From: Syngnathus acus
Lineage: Eukaryota; Chordata; Actinopteri; Syngnathiformes; Syngnathidae
DNA: 64,000 bases
Direction: 5' to 3'
NCBI RefSeq assembly: GCF_901709675.1
Contig: NC_051095.1
Location: 2,150,295-2,214,294, forward strand
The notes beneath the pieces were generated by a model, which worked only from the letters and a program-made list of their open reading frames with translations, made no database searches and was not told where the DNA came from. Below are positions 22,601 through 36,000 of the stretch, in pieces (position 1 is the stretch's first letter; each line of letters opens with the position of its first letter). A program made the translations under genes and the position numbers.

Positions 22601-25600
22601 TCAGAGAAAGGTCTGTCCTCTGCACGCTCGTTTCACAAATGTCCCATTGTGGAATCGACTCAAAGGTAATCTGCGTCTTTGTTCCTCCCGCAGGCTCGGA
22701 TGGCGCCGCCTCCAGTTACCATGTGAAACAGCTCGAGGAGCAGAACAACAAACTGAAGGAGGCCTTAGTCAGGTAAATAGGTTGAAGAACCAATCTGAGG
22801 TAGCGCTTTTGAATACTCCCTTTCACCGAAACAAATTCTTCTCCTCAGGATGCGCGACCTGTCTGCCTCTGAGAAACAGGAGCACGTGAAACTGCAGAAG
22901 CAGATGGAGAAGAAGAACGCCGAGATGGAGACCCTGAGGACTCAGAAGGAAAAACTGCAGGAGGAGCTCAAGCAGGCCGAAGTCACAGTAGACGAACTGA
23001 AAGAGCAGGTGAAGCTCGGACCCGCGTTCCAAAACGTGTTCCGTGTCTGAGCGTTTTGTGTGTCAGGTGGACGCCGCCCTGGGATCAGAGGAGATGGTTG
23101 AGACTCTAACGGAGAGGAACCTCGACTTAGAAGAGAAAGTCAGGGAGCTGAGAGAAACCGTCAGCGATCTGGTCAGTCGGGCTTTACGGATATCGTCCAC
23201 AGCCAAGGTCAGTCAGTGACGAGCCAACTTTCTTTGCTTCAACAGGAGGCCATCAATGAAATGAACGACGAGCTCCAGGAGAACGCCAGGGAGACGGAAA
23301 TGGAGCTGAGGGAGCAGCTGGACATGAGCGGCGCAAAGGTCCGCGAGGCGGACAAGAGGGTGGAGGCCGCCCAGGAGACGGTGGCCGATTACCAGCAGAC
23401 CATCAACAAATACAGAGAGCTCACCAACAGATTGCAGGTGGGTGCGCGTCCCGGACGGGGCCGCCGTTGCCGCGCCCTGACGCTCCGAGCGCCGTTTGTT
23501 TTTGCACGCCAGGAGGCCAACAAAGAGCTGATGATGCAGCAGAGTGAAAGTAGCGAAGTGCAACAGCCGCCCGCAGAGCTGTTTGATTTCAAGATCAAGT
23601 TTGCAGAGACAAAGGCGTACGCCAAGGTAGGTCAAGGACGGCGGTGATTCAAAGTCCATGGCGCTGAAAACTGCCGTGCGTCCGTCCACCAGGCCATCGA
23701 GATGGAACTGAGGAAAATGGAAGTGGCTCAGCTCAACCGGGAGGTGGCGCTGCTCACCTCCTTCATGCCGGACTCCTTCCTTCGTCACGGCGGGGACCAC
23801 GACTGCATACTGGTGCTCCTGCTCATCCCCAGGATCATTTGCAAGGTGGGAGGCCGTCGAAAGCGGAGGGCGTCACCGCGTCCGTCCCGTTTGTGTAGCA
23901 TTCCCGCTCGTCCCTCATAGGCTGAGCTGATCAGCAAACAAGCGCAGGAGAAGTTCGATCTGAACGGCAACCTGGCCCAAGGCAGCGCTCTCAAAGGGCC
24001 TCCAGGAGAACAACGCAGTTTTGCCTCTGGACTCGTGTACTCGCTGAGTTTGCTTCAGGCCACCTTGCACAAATATGAACAGTAAGTTGTCAATGTCGTA
24101 AATCTCCGCATCAGCAAAATAAATAAATGAAGAAATAAACTCTCCCGTCCGGTTGCAGGGCTTTGAGTATGTGCTCGGTGGAGGTTTTTAAGCGCATGGG
24201 CACGCTCTACTCGGAAATGAGCTTTCACGAGCGCTCTCTGGATTACTTCATTGACCTGCTGCACAAAGACCAGTTGGACGAGACTGTTCAGGTGGAACCG
24301 CTGACCAAGGCCATCAAGTATTACCAGGTAACAGAAGCTGCTCTCCACTTCCTCGACAGTAGAAACTTACTCAGCAATTTTCACTTTGGCTTCTAGCAAT
24401 TGTACAGTGTTCATCTGGCAGAACACAAAGAGGACTGTACCGTGCAGCTATCTGACCACATTAAGGTACCGGTCTCTTTTTGGTGGTGCATGTTTAGGAC
24501 GTGAACCTCGCAGGAATTTCGCAAGGGATTTAATTGGCCCTCTGATTCTCAGTTTACTCAAAGTGCCCTGGACTGTATGGGAGTGGAGGTGGCCCGTCTG
24601 CGTGGGTTCCTCGCGACAGGTCAGCAGAACTCCACGCTGGCTGTTCTCCTGAAGGACTTGGACACGTCCTGCTCGGACATCAAGCAGTTTTGCAAAAAGA
24701 TCCGCCGCCGAATGCCCGGAACCGATGCCGTCGGGGCCCCGGCCGCTCTCAATTTTGGACCACAGGTAAGGACGCGTGGGCAGTCAACTCAAATGAAGCT
24801 CCATTGCAAGAAACGATTAAGCAGAAGTGGCCGTGGTTTGCCGTCAGGTGTCCGAGGGGCTGACCGAGTGCAGACGGCAGCTGACCCGGGTGGTGGCGGT
24901 GCTTCAAGAGGTGGCGGCGGCCGGAGCTCAGATGTCAGCGCCGCTGACTGAGCAGGAAGGACTGAATGCGCTCAAATTGGAGGACACGGCGTGTCAGGCC
25001 GTGGAGCAGGTAAGGAATTGTCAGGAAAATTTGGGGCAGATGCAACCAGGTTGAGGCTTCAAAGGAGGTTTTTGTCCCTCGCGCAGGTCTACGGCTCTCA
25101 CGCGCTTAATGGCACCGAGTGCCTGCGTCAGTCCTGCAGCGCCATTGTTGCTACGATGAACAAGATGGCCACCGCCATGCAGGAAGGAGAGTACGACGCG
25201 GACAAACCACAGGGAAAGGTATGCACTCGTGTGTCCTGGTGGGTCTTTAATGACCCGAGACTTTGTGGTCACTTTGTGATTCTTCCCTCAGAGTCCTCCC
25301 GTGGAATTGAGAGCAGCCACGGTCCGAGCCGAGATGACTGATGCCGAGGGCCTCGGAGTGAAGCTAGAGGACAGAGAAGCAGCCATCAAGGAGTTCAAGA
25401 AGTCCCTCAAGATCAAGGTTGGGCAAGGTCCAAAAGGCTTACTTGGTGCGCAAGTTCAAGAATCATTTTGGTTTTGTTTTGTCTCGTAGGGAGAAGAGCT
25501 GAGTGAGGCCAATGTCCGTCTGAGCCTGCTGGAGAAGAAGCTGGACACGTCCACCAAGGATGCGGATGAGCGTGTGGAGAAGATCCAGACCAAATTGGAC

Positions 25601-26901
25601 AAGAACCTAGACTTGCTGAAGAAGAAAGAAAAGTGAGAGGATAATTTGTCGAGTGGGCCACCCCCCGTGCGGGCGCGCTCAGTGTCTCACTCGCGCTCCT
25701 TTTGCCAGGGAATTCGAGGAGACAATGGATGCCCTGCAAGCCGACATCGACCAGCTGGAAGCGGAGAAAGCTGAGCTGAAACAGCGCATCCATAATCAAT
25801 CCAAGATGACCATCGAGGGCTTGCGAGGTGTGCCTGCTTCCGGAATGGCTTCCGCCGTTCAGGGACCAGCAGGAGGTACATTTTTAAAGAAGCCGAGAAG
25901 CCTGGATGATTTCAAGTCAGAATCATTGCGGCTTACTTTATATCCTCCCTCAGTAGCTATGTCGCAATCGCTGGCAGGACCATTGCAAGTGGTGGACTCT
26001 CCTCTCCTCCAGCAGCAGCTTGAAGCTCAGAGACTGGGCATCAAGCGCCTCAAGACGGAAAACATCAGACTTAAGGTGTCCTTGGGAGAATGGAGATGAG
26101 AGTTTTTCTCAAGGGGGTTGGAGCTTCTATTTGCTTCAGCAAGAGTGTGTTTACCATCCAGGCAGAGAAGATGAGTGCCCAGCTGGCCTCGCTGCCTCCA
26201 CTGTGCCCAGCCAAACTGCCCCAAGTGACCAAGGAGAGCTCGGTGCCACCAGAAGGACTGAATATGGGCATCTACCGCCGCACAGACCAGCTGCTGGCTA
26301 CGCTTCTGAAGCTGAGCGCAGAAGTCAAAGTGGTCGACATCACCGGGAAGACGTCAGGTGTGTGGACGCATCTGGTGGCCACTCCCTACCACTCCAACTC
26401 TGACATTGTCTCCCTCCATCTTCCTCTAGTGAGCGCCAGCGCCCAGCTGCTGGAGCAGACCACCAGACTCCACAACCTCAGCAACGCTCTAGCCAAACTC
26501 AAGGTTTTTATATATATATATATATAGATAGATATAGAGAGATAGAGAGAGAGAGAGAGATGCGCAACACTTGAAAGTGCATCTGAATGCTTGTTTTCTC
26601 TCCAGGGTGAAGTCGCTGAACACGTTGTGTCCAATCAACCGGGAGCAAAAGCCCCTTCCGACTTTGCAACCTTCCCAGTCTCTTCTTTCGTCAAGGTGAG
26701 ATCAAAATCCACACACTCTCACGCTCGCACAAATGAACAAACGGTCGTGTTTTGTAACCTCAGGCAAAGGGAGAGAAGACGGACGGGACAGTGTTTGTGG
26801 GTCGTGTCGCCATTCCTTGTACTCGCGGACAGGAGCAAGTCCACCGTCTGGTCCTGTCGCAGCAGCAACTGCAACAAGTGCATCGCCTCCTCATGGTCTG
26901 A
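19659..26901 (+). CDS. dctn1: Dynactin subunit 1 (p150-Glued)
   Basis: Largest dynactin subunit, which links dynein to cargo and microtubules. The start is the short exon 19659-19694 ([12 protein letters not shown]), spliced to 20251; this corresponds to the long vertebrate isoform. The CAP-Gly domain (20393-20586) contains [13 protein letters not shown] and the tubulin-binding GKNDG motif. Several small Ser/Arg/Lys exons (20670-21900) encode the basic region, which is alternatively spliced in mammals. Coiled coil 1 (22141-23420) has [14 protein letters not shown] and [20 protein letters not shown]. The conserved middle region includes [25 protein letters not shown] and [10 protein letters not shown]. 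Coiled coil 2 (25490-25800) has [20 protein letters not shown]. The C-terminus ends [12 protein letters not shown]...RLLMV, then TGA. No break seen. The a/b paralogue is not resolved. Confidence 0.96.
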
Positions 26902-27053
26902 GGCATCTTACGTTCCCCTTTTTTTTGTCTGGTTACAACAACCAAATGAGGCGTCAACACTTTTTCACTCTTTCACTTTACAGGGGAAATTAGCTCATTT
27001 TTGCATTTATACTCTACCAAATGCACTCCCTGTGTTTTATGTACAATTTCTCT

Positions 27054-27059
27054 AATAAA
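27054..27059 (+). promoter_or_regulatory. dctn1 polyadenylation signal
   Basis: AATAAA about 150 bases downstream of the dctn1 stop. Confidence 0.6.
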
Positions 27060-27720
27060 ACGCAACCACTTATTGAACGAACTAAACTGAATGAATACTT
27101 TGTACAAAATCCAAATCACTTGGTACAATTTGTGTTTTATAAATATTCATACATGTAACCTGTAAGAATGTAATAGTACTACACTTAAGGCTAGATTTCA
27201 TCTTTAATGCCAGAAACGTCTTTTAAAATCAAGTATGTACTTTAATATTCATTAATAATTAATATTCAAAATGCAATAGTTTATTTTTTAAAAGGTCCCC
27301 TTAGAACATTGTTCCAATATTTATCGTTTTTTGTTTTTTTGTTTTTCTGCTTTGCAAGGTAATTTGGGATGGAAGTGAGCAGGATGCACCCTTTCATCTT
27401 TAACAGTCTGCTTTCTCAATAGTCAGTATGTAGATAAGATGAAATAAGATCACTTTACTATATTTAGCAAGCAGTGTCCAAAACTTTACCCTGATCAGGA
27501 AGAATTCCCCCAGACATAATAAGCACAAAAATAAAAAGGCTTACTTTGCCGGAAAGGTACCTTTAATATGAAACGCGCATTTAAAAGGTATTCAACAATA
27601 GAAAACTGGCTCCTAAAATTTGAAAGAGGTGGAGCATGTGTTGAGAACTGAGCACACATTCCTGTATGTGCAGAAACATTTTTAACATGTATACGAATAA
27701 AGTCCAGACCTTGTTGAAGT
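27060..27720. other. dctn1-PCED1 convergent 3' spacer
   Basis: AT-rich sequence without coding signal. It should contain the 3' UTR of the minus-strand PC-esterase gene. Confidence 0.45.
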
Positions 27721-29385
27721 CTAGTAGTACTGATGAGGCCTGTGATGGGTGTAAGGCATGTACTGGTACCTGGCGCGCCTGGTCCTCATCACCAACGGCT
27801 CGTCGTAATCTGCAACAAGTAGAACACGGGTTGTTGAGTGGACGACGCACCTGCACGTCCGTCATGGTGAGACATTACGCACATGCCGGGGGCCAGCCAT
27901 GATGAGAGTAAGGTGCGTAGTCAACGGCATAATGGGGGGCGTACGCCGCAGGGTCCGCGTAAAAGTTGGTAAAGTCACCGAAGGGAGGACGAGGCGACCA
28001 GTTGATTCTCGGCGGCCTCGCTGCGGAACGGAACCACAGCAAATGTGCGTTTTAGAAAGCGCGTAAACAACTGATTTGGCGTCGATGAGTGTCTTACCGA
28101 CACGCCGCTCACTTTCCAAGCCTGGCAGTAGATGGGCAACGGAAATGTCCGCTAAAAGAACAAAGTGGATTGAGTCAGCATGAATACGACCAGCCGTTTC
28201 TTTTTTTTTTGGAGATACTCCGTCGTCACCGAGAGAGTTGAGCGGCAGGTCCACGCCCCAGGCGTCTGCGGCGTGTAGCACCAGCAGGGTGCTTATTCGG
28301 CGGTGGGCCAGGGCGTTCCAGTGGACGCCGTCGGCGGCGCGATGCCGGAGAGAGTGGCGGAAGTGGAAGTGGAGGTCCAGCACGTCCAACTTCCAGTCTT
28401 GAGCCAGGAGTCCGCTGTAGAAATTGGCTTCGATCACATCGTGGCGTAGATGAGCCGCCTTGTGCGAGATCTGTTTCGGAGCAGAGCGACAAGAAACTGC
28501 CCTCTCTCATTTACAAAGAAAATCGGATTTGATCCCCTGTAAGCAGTTTTACTGCTCTGAATGTACCTCAGGAACCAGGAACCCCCCTTTGATGCGCTCT
28601 CCAAGGGGCATGGTGAGGTTCCAGATGACCAAGCTTTCTTCTGGCAGGACGCAAAGCAGTTCTTCAAAAAACTTTAGGAGGTTGTCCTTGTACCCGGCCT
28701 CCCATTTTGAATTGTACCTACAATGAGGTTCGGTTAAAGCAAGTAGCACGACTGAGATGTATGAAGAAGAAGCCAAAATAAAAGCACCATAACTTTATGA
28801 CTTACCTTGAAATGTCCCAAACGCAGGAGTTGACAATGACCAAATCTGGTTTCAACCCATGGCGGAAGTCCTCCATGATGCTCTTCATGTAGTCGGAGTA
28901 GACACATGTGACAAAGTAAAAACGGACCAGGTGGTGGGGGGACTGGTACTGCCGGACCTCCCTGTATCCCGTCCCATTGTGCATGACGTTGAGGCAACCT
29001 CCTTCCATCAGGCGGTCCTGTTCAAAGCTCATCTCACCCTGCAGACAGTTGAGAGAGGAATCGGAGCCAAGACATGTTAATTGTACACACGCGAAACCGG
29101 AATCTCTCCATCGTGATCACTTGCCTTTCTTTTAAGTTGTGCCAGGTGGAGGTATTCATCTTTCTGTAAAAGCAAGACAAGGTCTTTGTAGACAGACCGC
29201 TGAACTGGAGATAGAGGGAGATGAACATTAATTAGGGTCACAAATGGACATTACGGTAGATTGAAATTATAGGCTGAAGGTCGCCCGGTTTTGGGGCTTT
29301 TTCATGACTTACTGGAGTCTCCCAACACCACAATGAACTTGTTATGGAAAAGCTGGCTGACCTGCTGGTGGCGCACGAACTTCAT
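27721..29385 (-). CDS. pced1: PC-esterase domain-containing protein 1 (GDSL/SGNH-like)
   Basis: The gene is read from ATG at 29385 (MKFVRHQQVSQLFHNKF) to TAG at 27721 over several exons. Block I VVLGDS supplies the putative nucleophile serine of the SGNH/PC-esterase fold. Further conserved blocks are QRSVYKDLVLLLQKDEYL, GYREVRQYQSPHHLVRFYF, PDLVIVNSCVWDISRY and MPLGERIKGGFL. VLDLHFHFRHSLRHRAADGV and HWNALAHR provide the DxxH-type C-terminal block. The C-terminal tail is Pro/Tyr-rich and shorter than in mammals. The family (PCED1A/B, formerly FAM113) has no firmly established substrate. Start chosen by match to the family N-terminus after the upstream spacer. Paralogue (A or B) unresolved. Confidence 0.85.
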
Positions 29386-29925
29386 TTCCTCCTTCTTGAG
29401 AGTTATAAAACAACACACACACCGTTTTCTCTTTCAATAAAATGTCTTTTGATATTTTTGTATATTCAAGTTCATCATTACAGGCAGAGCTAAAAAGAAA
29501 AATGCTAAACAGACCGTGAGCATCGATGCTATCGTTACATACCATAATGGAAACGGTGGAGGGGAAAAAAAGCTAACGTGAGCGTCTGTTAGCTTCGTAG
29601 TTTCTTCTGTCCCGTTTTAGGTTATCCGACAAGAGACGAGAGTTTTGTGTCGTAACAGCCTAAAATTGAAGATGACTTCAGTGGAAAAACACACAATCCT
29701 AACTATGCGACTTTTTTGTTGTTTTTTAAATTGGTCAACGACCACAAGTGCGGTTGTGATTGGAAAATTGGGCTGTGGGGCCTTCAGGGGTCGTTGGAAA
29801 TCACACAATGTCATGTCATCGCCATTGTTTAGTTTGATCCTTTTTTATCATGTCCACTATAACAAGTTATAACCACAGCCACAGAATGCATAGAAGAATG
29901 AAAGTCATTGAAAACAAGTCAGTTT
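29386..29925. other. Spacer between PCED1 and rpgrip1
   Basis: Contains the presumed PCED1 5' region and the downstream region of rpgrip1. No additional exon recognised. Confidence 0.4.
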
Positions 29926-29931
29926 TTTATT
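29926..29931 (-). promoter_or_regulatory. Candidate rpgrip1 polyadenylation signal
   Basis: AATAAA on the minus strand, about 150 bases after the rpgrip1 stop. Confidence 0.45.
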
Positions 29932-30077
29932 CTCCTTAGCTCTGGAAACTCTAACAATTGGGATTAAAGCGTCAACATTAACAGTGAAGTGACCATAGAG
30001 TTCAGTCTCATGTACACTAACCACCAAGAATAAAAATGGCACACACAGGGTTTAAAAATAATCTGAAATGTTGTTTT

Positions 30078-33000
30078 TTAGAAGTCACTGTCATCTTCTT
30101 CTATCACTTTAATGTTATTTTTCTCCTTCTGCTCTTCTTCAAGCTCGCTGACTTCCTCAGTATCTTCTGGCTGGTGAAACTCTTCATAAATACCGCTCAG
30201 GGCTTTGGCGGCCTCCAGTGACACTTTTAAGAATCCAATCACCTCCTGCTCTTCATCCACGCGCACAACTGGAGCAAACACGCCAATGTCAAACATCATC
30301 ACAGCAGCGAGATAAAATGCCCAAGAAGCGCCTACTGTCAATTTGCCGTTCGATGACGTCACTCCCCGTCAGCAGCAGCTCCTGCAGATCCAAAAAAGCG
30401 TAACCGACATCCACGCATTCCTCCTCCTCGTCCATCGGCTCGCTGACGACTGTGAACTTTAACCTGCGCAAACGCACGCATTGGATTGGAATTTGGGTGA
30501 CGGAATCGTGAAGAAAATTGGCAGTTTTCAAACAACGTGTGATACGTTACCGGCGCTTCTTTGGGTCGTTGCCCTCCAACATGGTGTACAGAGACCGTCT
30601 GAGTGGAGCAGACATGGAACCGTCCACGTAGATGACTTGCAGAGCAACAGAGCGACGTGACAATCAGCAAACTATGACGCAACACATAGACTCCGCCCCC
30701 TTCCCTGCTCACACCTCGAGTGAAGTTATAGTGAATCTCCTCCCCCGCCCTGGGCTTGCGGAGGGACACGGGCGTCTCGGTGGTCTCCATGGGGACGCCC
30801 AGCAGCCGGTATTCCACGTAGACGCGCTGCACCGAATCGTCCAGCGCCACGTGCGAAGAGGGTTCAAAGGTCAAGGACAGGATCTCCACTCTCAGTTTGT
30901 TACCCTGAACGGAGGGAAACGGATTTTACGCCGAGATGCTTTTAAAATGTCTTTTCGAATGAAATGTATTTTACCCGTCTTTTCTTTGGTTTGGATGGCA
31001 CGATCAGAAGGTCGCTGGTTGAGGTATGCGAAGATTCTGACAGTTCTTCAGCGGCTCCACAGTAAAAGCACAATAAAAATCGTGATTTCCACGATTGCGT
31101 TGATGAAAGTCGTCAGAGTGATCTTACCACTCTCGCTCCTCTCCTCATTTTTCTCTTCCTCCAGCTCCTCCACTTCATCCACTGACACCACATCCACAGA
31201 GGGAATATTCTGAAAATCCGAACACAGTGCAGACATTTCTTTTTTTTTAGCCGCCGTAGTTACAGTCGAGTCAATTCTTGCCGGTTCCTACCAGAGTACC
31301 AGAGCTTTTTCTTAGCGGCGACTCTCTGGAAGATGTTTCTGGACATCTGCAGGGTTGCGAGTTATGTTCAATTGTCCATATACTTGCGCTTGGCGTAACT
31401 TACATTGTCGGCGGTGAATCGGGAGACGCGGTCAGCGCAATGTCGCGTAGGACGGGTGACCTCTCGTCCGGTCGCTTGGTTCCGACTGGTTTTACGTCCT
31501 CGGGCGCGGGCTGTCGACAGAAAGCATTTGTGATGTGAGCGCTAGCCGGCTAGCGTAGCCAGGCGTCGCGTTTCGGAAACCTCACACAAGCTTTTGTCCT
31601 CCTCTGTCTTGTTTTGGGCTCTGCTGGCCCAAATTGCTGCGTCTAAAATTACGGAATAGCCATTTGGTCAAGTTAGTCGAAAGAAAAGTGATATCCGTAC
31701 CTTGACTCTGGGCTTGGCTATGGGCCGCTGTGACCCTTGCGCTTCTTCCCGCCACCGCTCGCTGCCTCCGATGGCATCCCCCGGGGGTTGAAAGGGATAT
31801 TTCCATTTCATTAGAACCCGGACCGTACCCCGCGGACCGCCGGCGGGATCACGTAGCACATAGTCGCCTAGAGATGAAAAAAAACTTTTATCATAGGCCC
31901 CGACCGATATGGACGTTTGGAGCCTGATGCCGATTCCCATATTTATCGGAATAGCACCAATTTATTAAAAACATATTTCATTCTTTTTTTTTTGCCCTTT
32001 CATGTTTACAGAACGTGAGACCATTTTAGAAAATCTTTTGGAATTTACAATAGATAAAAAAATTCTGCCATCTTTGTCTTCTGAATGTGTTAAAAAGAAC
32101 AACTGAATCCATTTGCCTCGTAAAAATAAAACAAAAGTCGATTATTAAAATGGAAAAATTGGACATGACTAAAAAAAACGTAGCGTGCAGAATTGATTTG
32201 TCTTGGCTCATCAGTGCGGCAACGATACAAGTCACAGAGAATAAAGACTGGATGCATGTTTGTCTTAAGCTATCCGGCGCTTACAAAGGACAACATTGCA
32301 GCTAATTGTCGGCTTTTATCGCTAAAGACGCACACCTGTGATCTCCTTGCCCGTCGCCAGCGCTCTCAGCGGGATGGGTGTTTTCGCCAAGTAGGCCGGT
32401 GGAATCTGCTCATCGCTATCATCAAACACATACACCCAAAGACTGTTCGACCTGCGGCCACAAAAGAACAAACGTAGACTTTTGACGCGCCGCCTAAAAG
32501 CCATCTGTAACGTCGTTCTGGCCGCATACCGCAGGTAGCGCAGCACATCTGTTGTGACTGCTAGCGGGTAGCTAGCGCTGTCGCGGAATACCGGGTCTGC
32601 GGTGGCCGCGATCGTTTTGGACACGTGAGGCGGCAGGTCGTATAGCCTGTAGGTCAGGTATGCGTCTGGAACTAGTCCGGGCCATCGCCCGCTGAGACCC
32701 TCGCAACGGTCCAGCAGCAGCAGCAGCTCGTTAGGGATCCCGCCGCCGTAGTCGTACAAGTCCTGCCAACGGGTCACAAATTAGACTTTTTTTTAAAATT
32801 TCTATTCAAAGGTTAACATTCTGATTTACTGCGTGGCCGTCTTCTCGCCAGCCCAAGGTGGTGTGAGTTGGTATCGTCTGCGTCGCTGTGATCCCGGCAC
32901 CGTCTTTCAGCGACACGTCCTCCGTGGGCTCCGCGGGCGGGAACAAACGGGCCCAGAAATCCACAACACCGACGACTTCCCCCTCAGAGCCTTAAGACAA

Positions 33001-36000
33001 GAACAGATTAGCGAAAATGTTCACTTCTTGTTATTTTTGTTGTGTACCTGTGATGTTGACACGGCCATTGTCGCGCTCCCCTCTCCTCTGCATGGCCCCC
33101 AGGAGGGACAAGTGTCCACTCCCGTGCGTGACAAAGCGGACACCTCCTATGGCCTGGTGGAGCTCCACTCGGACCCTGGCGCCCTGGCTCCGCAGCTTTA
33201 GCAGATCTCGGGGCGTCAAAGCGTACTGGGAGGTGAAGCCGTAAGTGGGCTGGCCGCCCGCTACCAACGGCGTGGAGTGAACTTCAAAGTCCAAAAGGCC
33301 GTAGGTGCAGAAGGTCACCGTGTCCGCTTGAAGGTCGCCCATGTGCCGAAGACCTTCTGGAGTGAAGGTGGCCGCCTCAAGTAGAAAGACGGCAGATGAG
33401 AAACAGCGCAGCCGTTCATGTTTTCAATTACATCTTTTACTACCTTAAGGTGGAGTTCCAATAAGGACTCTCCGAGCCTCAAAGGAGCACAGGGAATGTC
33501 CTCCTGGACGGTCTGGACTACTTCCTGGTCTCCGGCGGGCAACGTGTACTGCAGCGGCACGGTCCCTTTTTGACTCTTGGCAGCGTACGCAAGGGCTTTC
33601 AACTGGCCTTCAGACCGCAAAAAGCCAGAATGAATTTTGCTTTTCCATGAAACGAAGGTTTGAAGATGACACACCTTGTAATGTCTTGATCTGAAGAGCT
33701 CGTTTGGATAAAACTTTGTCTTTCTCTGCCATGGCCGTCCTCAGCTGGCTCCTCTCCATCTCCAGCATTTCCTTGACCGTGTGAAGCTCCTCCTTCGGGT
33801 AGAAAGGCGTTTGCTTAAAAGGGGGCGGGGCCCAACGTTGTGAGCACGTGAAGGCACCTGAAGGTCTTTACTGATGCGGTGCTCCAGCAGAAGGAGGCTC
33901 CTGGCTTTCTGCAACTCCAGCACGGTGTCGGCGTGCGACGCTTGGACGTCGGGCGGCTGGGGTTCCTCCTTCCCGTTGTCGGGCCGCAGGAAACGTAAAC
34001 CCTCCCTGCTCTCCTGCTGCATCCTGAAGGCCTGAAACATGTGAGGAGATAAGAATGATTCTGGAAAATTTCGGGGGAACCACACTTGGTTTGCTTCCCC
34101 CACCTTGATTTGTAAAAGCGTTTCGCTGAGGTCCTCAACGCTCATGTCGAACTCCTGGACGACGAGATACAGAAGGCATCATCTCAAAGACTTTGAACGT
34201 GTCGCGCCGTGCGTCATTCGTTTCTCCGTTTAGGAACCTTGGTGACCGAGTCCAGTCTGCTCCGCAGGCGGGATATCTCCTCCTTGTACTGAAGAATCTT
34301 CTCCTCCAGATGTTTTACTTTGGCTAAAACCCAAGACGCTCTGCAGTAAGAGGTGGGCTTCCATTTGCTATCAGCGCTCATCTTACCGTCACGTTGGCTC
34401 TCCAGCATCTCCTTCTCTTGATTGAGCTTCCCCACCTCTGACTGCAATCTGCCTTTCTCCTCCTTCTCAGTTTGCAGCGTTGCCACCAGGATCTGGATGT
34501 CCATCCTGCCGACGTGCTCCTCCGGTTCTTCGGTCTGCACGTTTACCTCCATGCGTGTGTCCACGTGGCTGTCGTAGGTCGATAAAGTTCTGGGTGAAGG
34601 GAAAGAAACGCGATGAAGCGTCGTCATTACGCTGAAGATCTTTTGTGGTCCCACCTCTCCAGTAGGGAGTCGTAGTTTTCTTTTATCCGATCCTTCTCTC
34701 CTTCTAGGTCTGCAAGATGCTCTTGAAGCTGGAAGGGAAAAATTGGCGCTATTGAACGGCTCCTCCAATGAAGATCTTCACGCTGGCTCCAGACCTTGTC
34801 CAGGTTCTGAAGAGACAGGCTGGCGGTCGTCAGCTCAGCCTCCAGTCTCAGCGCTCTGTGACGCTCCTGCTTCAGCTCCTCACTCAGTTCTTCCACTTTC
34901 TCCAGAAGAAGAGTCTGACTTTCACGGAGGGACTTCTGACTCTGCAAAAAAAAAAAAAAAAAAGCTCAAACGATAAATGCAATTCGGCAGCGAGATATTG
35001 TAAGCGTGTGCGTTGACCTCCTCCAGTTGCTTCTCATAGGCCTGCGAAGAAAGAAGAAGATGCGTGTTGCTATGGCAACGGATGTTGTGGCCGACAGAGT
35101 GACGGGCAGGCACCTGTTGCAGATCAGCGATCTTCTCCTGCGTGACCCTCAGGGTGGCGCTCTTCTCAGAAAGCTCCTTTTGCAGACAGATGACGTCAAC
35201 GTTCTCTCTGATGTTGATCCTGAGCAGAAAAGTACCAAAAAGTTCTTTTTTTCTCACTCCTCGTAGTTTTCCCGCAATTCAACATTTTCAACCAACAATT
35301 GAGTGCGACGTTGATGATGCCATCACCTGTGCTTTTCCGCCTGTTGCCTCTTCATTTCCCTCACGGTTCCCTCCATCTCTTTCTCTTTAACTCGGAGCGT
35401 GTCGCGAAGGGTCCGGGCGGTCACCTCGAGCTCCATCATCTTCATCTGCTCGCTCACACTGCTGAGAAGAGGGAGGGGGGGTATGGGATGGGTATATGGG
35501 GCTGCAAAATCTTATTGCATTCCCCACTCACAATTTGTCCATGTCTCCTCTGGTGTCTTCCATCGGGGGACAATATCGGGGCGGGGCTGTGCGATCCGCC
35601 CTTCCGACTCCGCCATCCACATCTGTACATTTTGTAGCTTTGAGGAGGAGAAAAAGTGAGAAAGCTCAGTGTCCTTGGACTTGGTGGAAGGACGTCTATA
35701 GAGCAAGGATGGTCAACCGGTGGTGCGTGGCCCTCTAGTGATCCGTAGCGGTATTGCAGGTGGTCCGCGAAATAGGAAATGGAACATTATTGTAAAATAA
35801 TAATAATATTGATTTATAATCATATTGATTTATTATTTAGACTTGATTAATTTATTTATTTTTTGAATATTTTTCTTCTTTCTTTCTTTTTTTCCCAGCT
35901 AATTTTGTGATTCATTTACCCATCCAAATGATGTTAAATGTAGACATAGAGACGCGAATAAATAGTCTGTCTATCCTCTTTCAGTGCAAAATATAATGAT

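Noticed and set aside
23213-23800. 195-codon minus-strand frame opposite dctn1
   Set aside because: It is an antisense shadow of the coiled-coil exons of dctn1, which match dynactin 1 closely.
32322-34768. Plus-strand frames opposite rpgrip1 exons
   Set aside because: They are antisense shadows; the minus-strand reading carries the C2 and coiled-coil motifs and correct splice sites.
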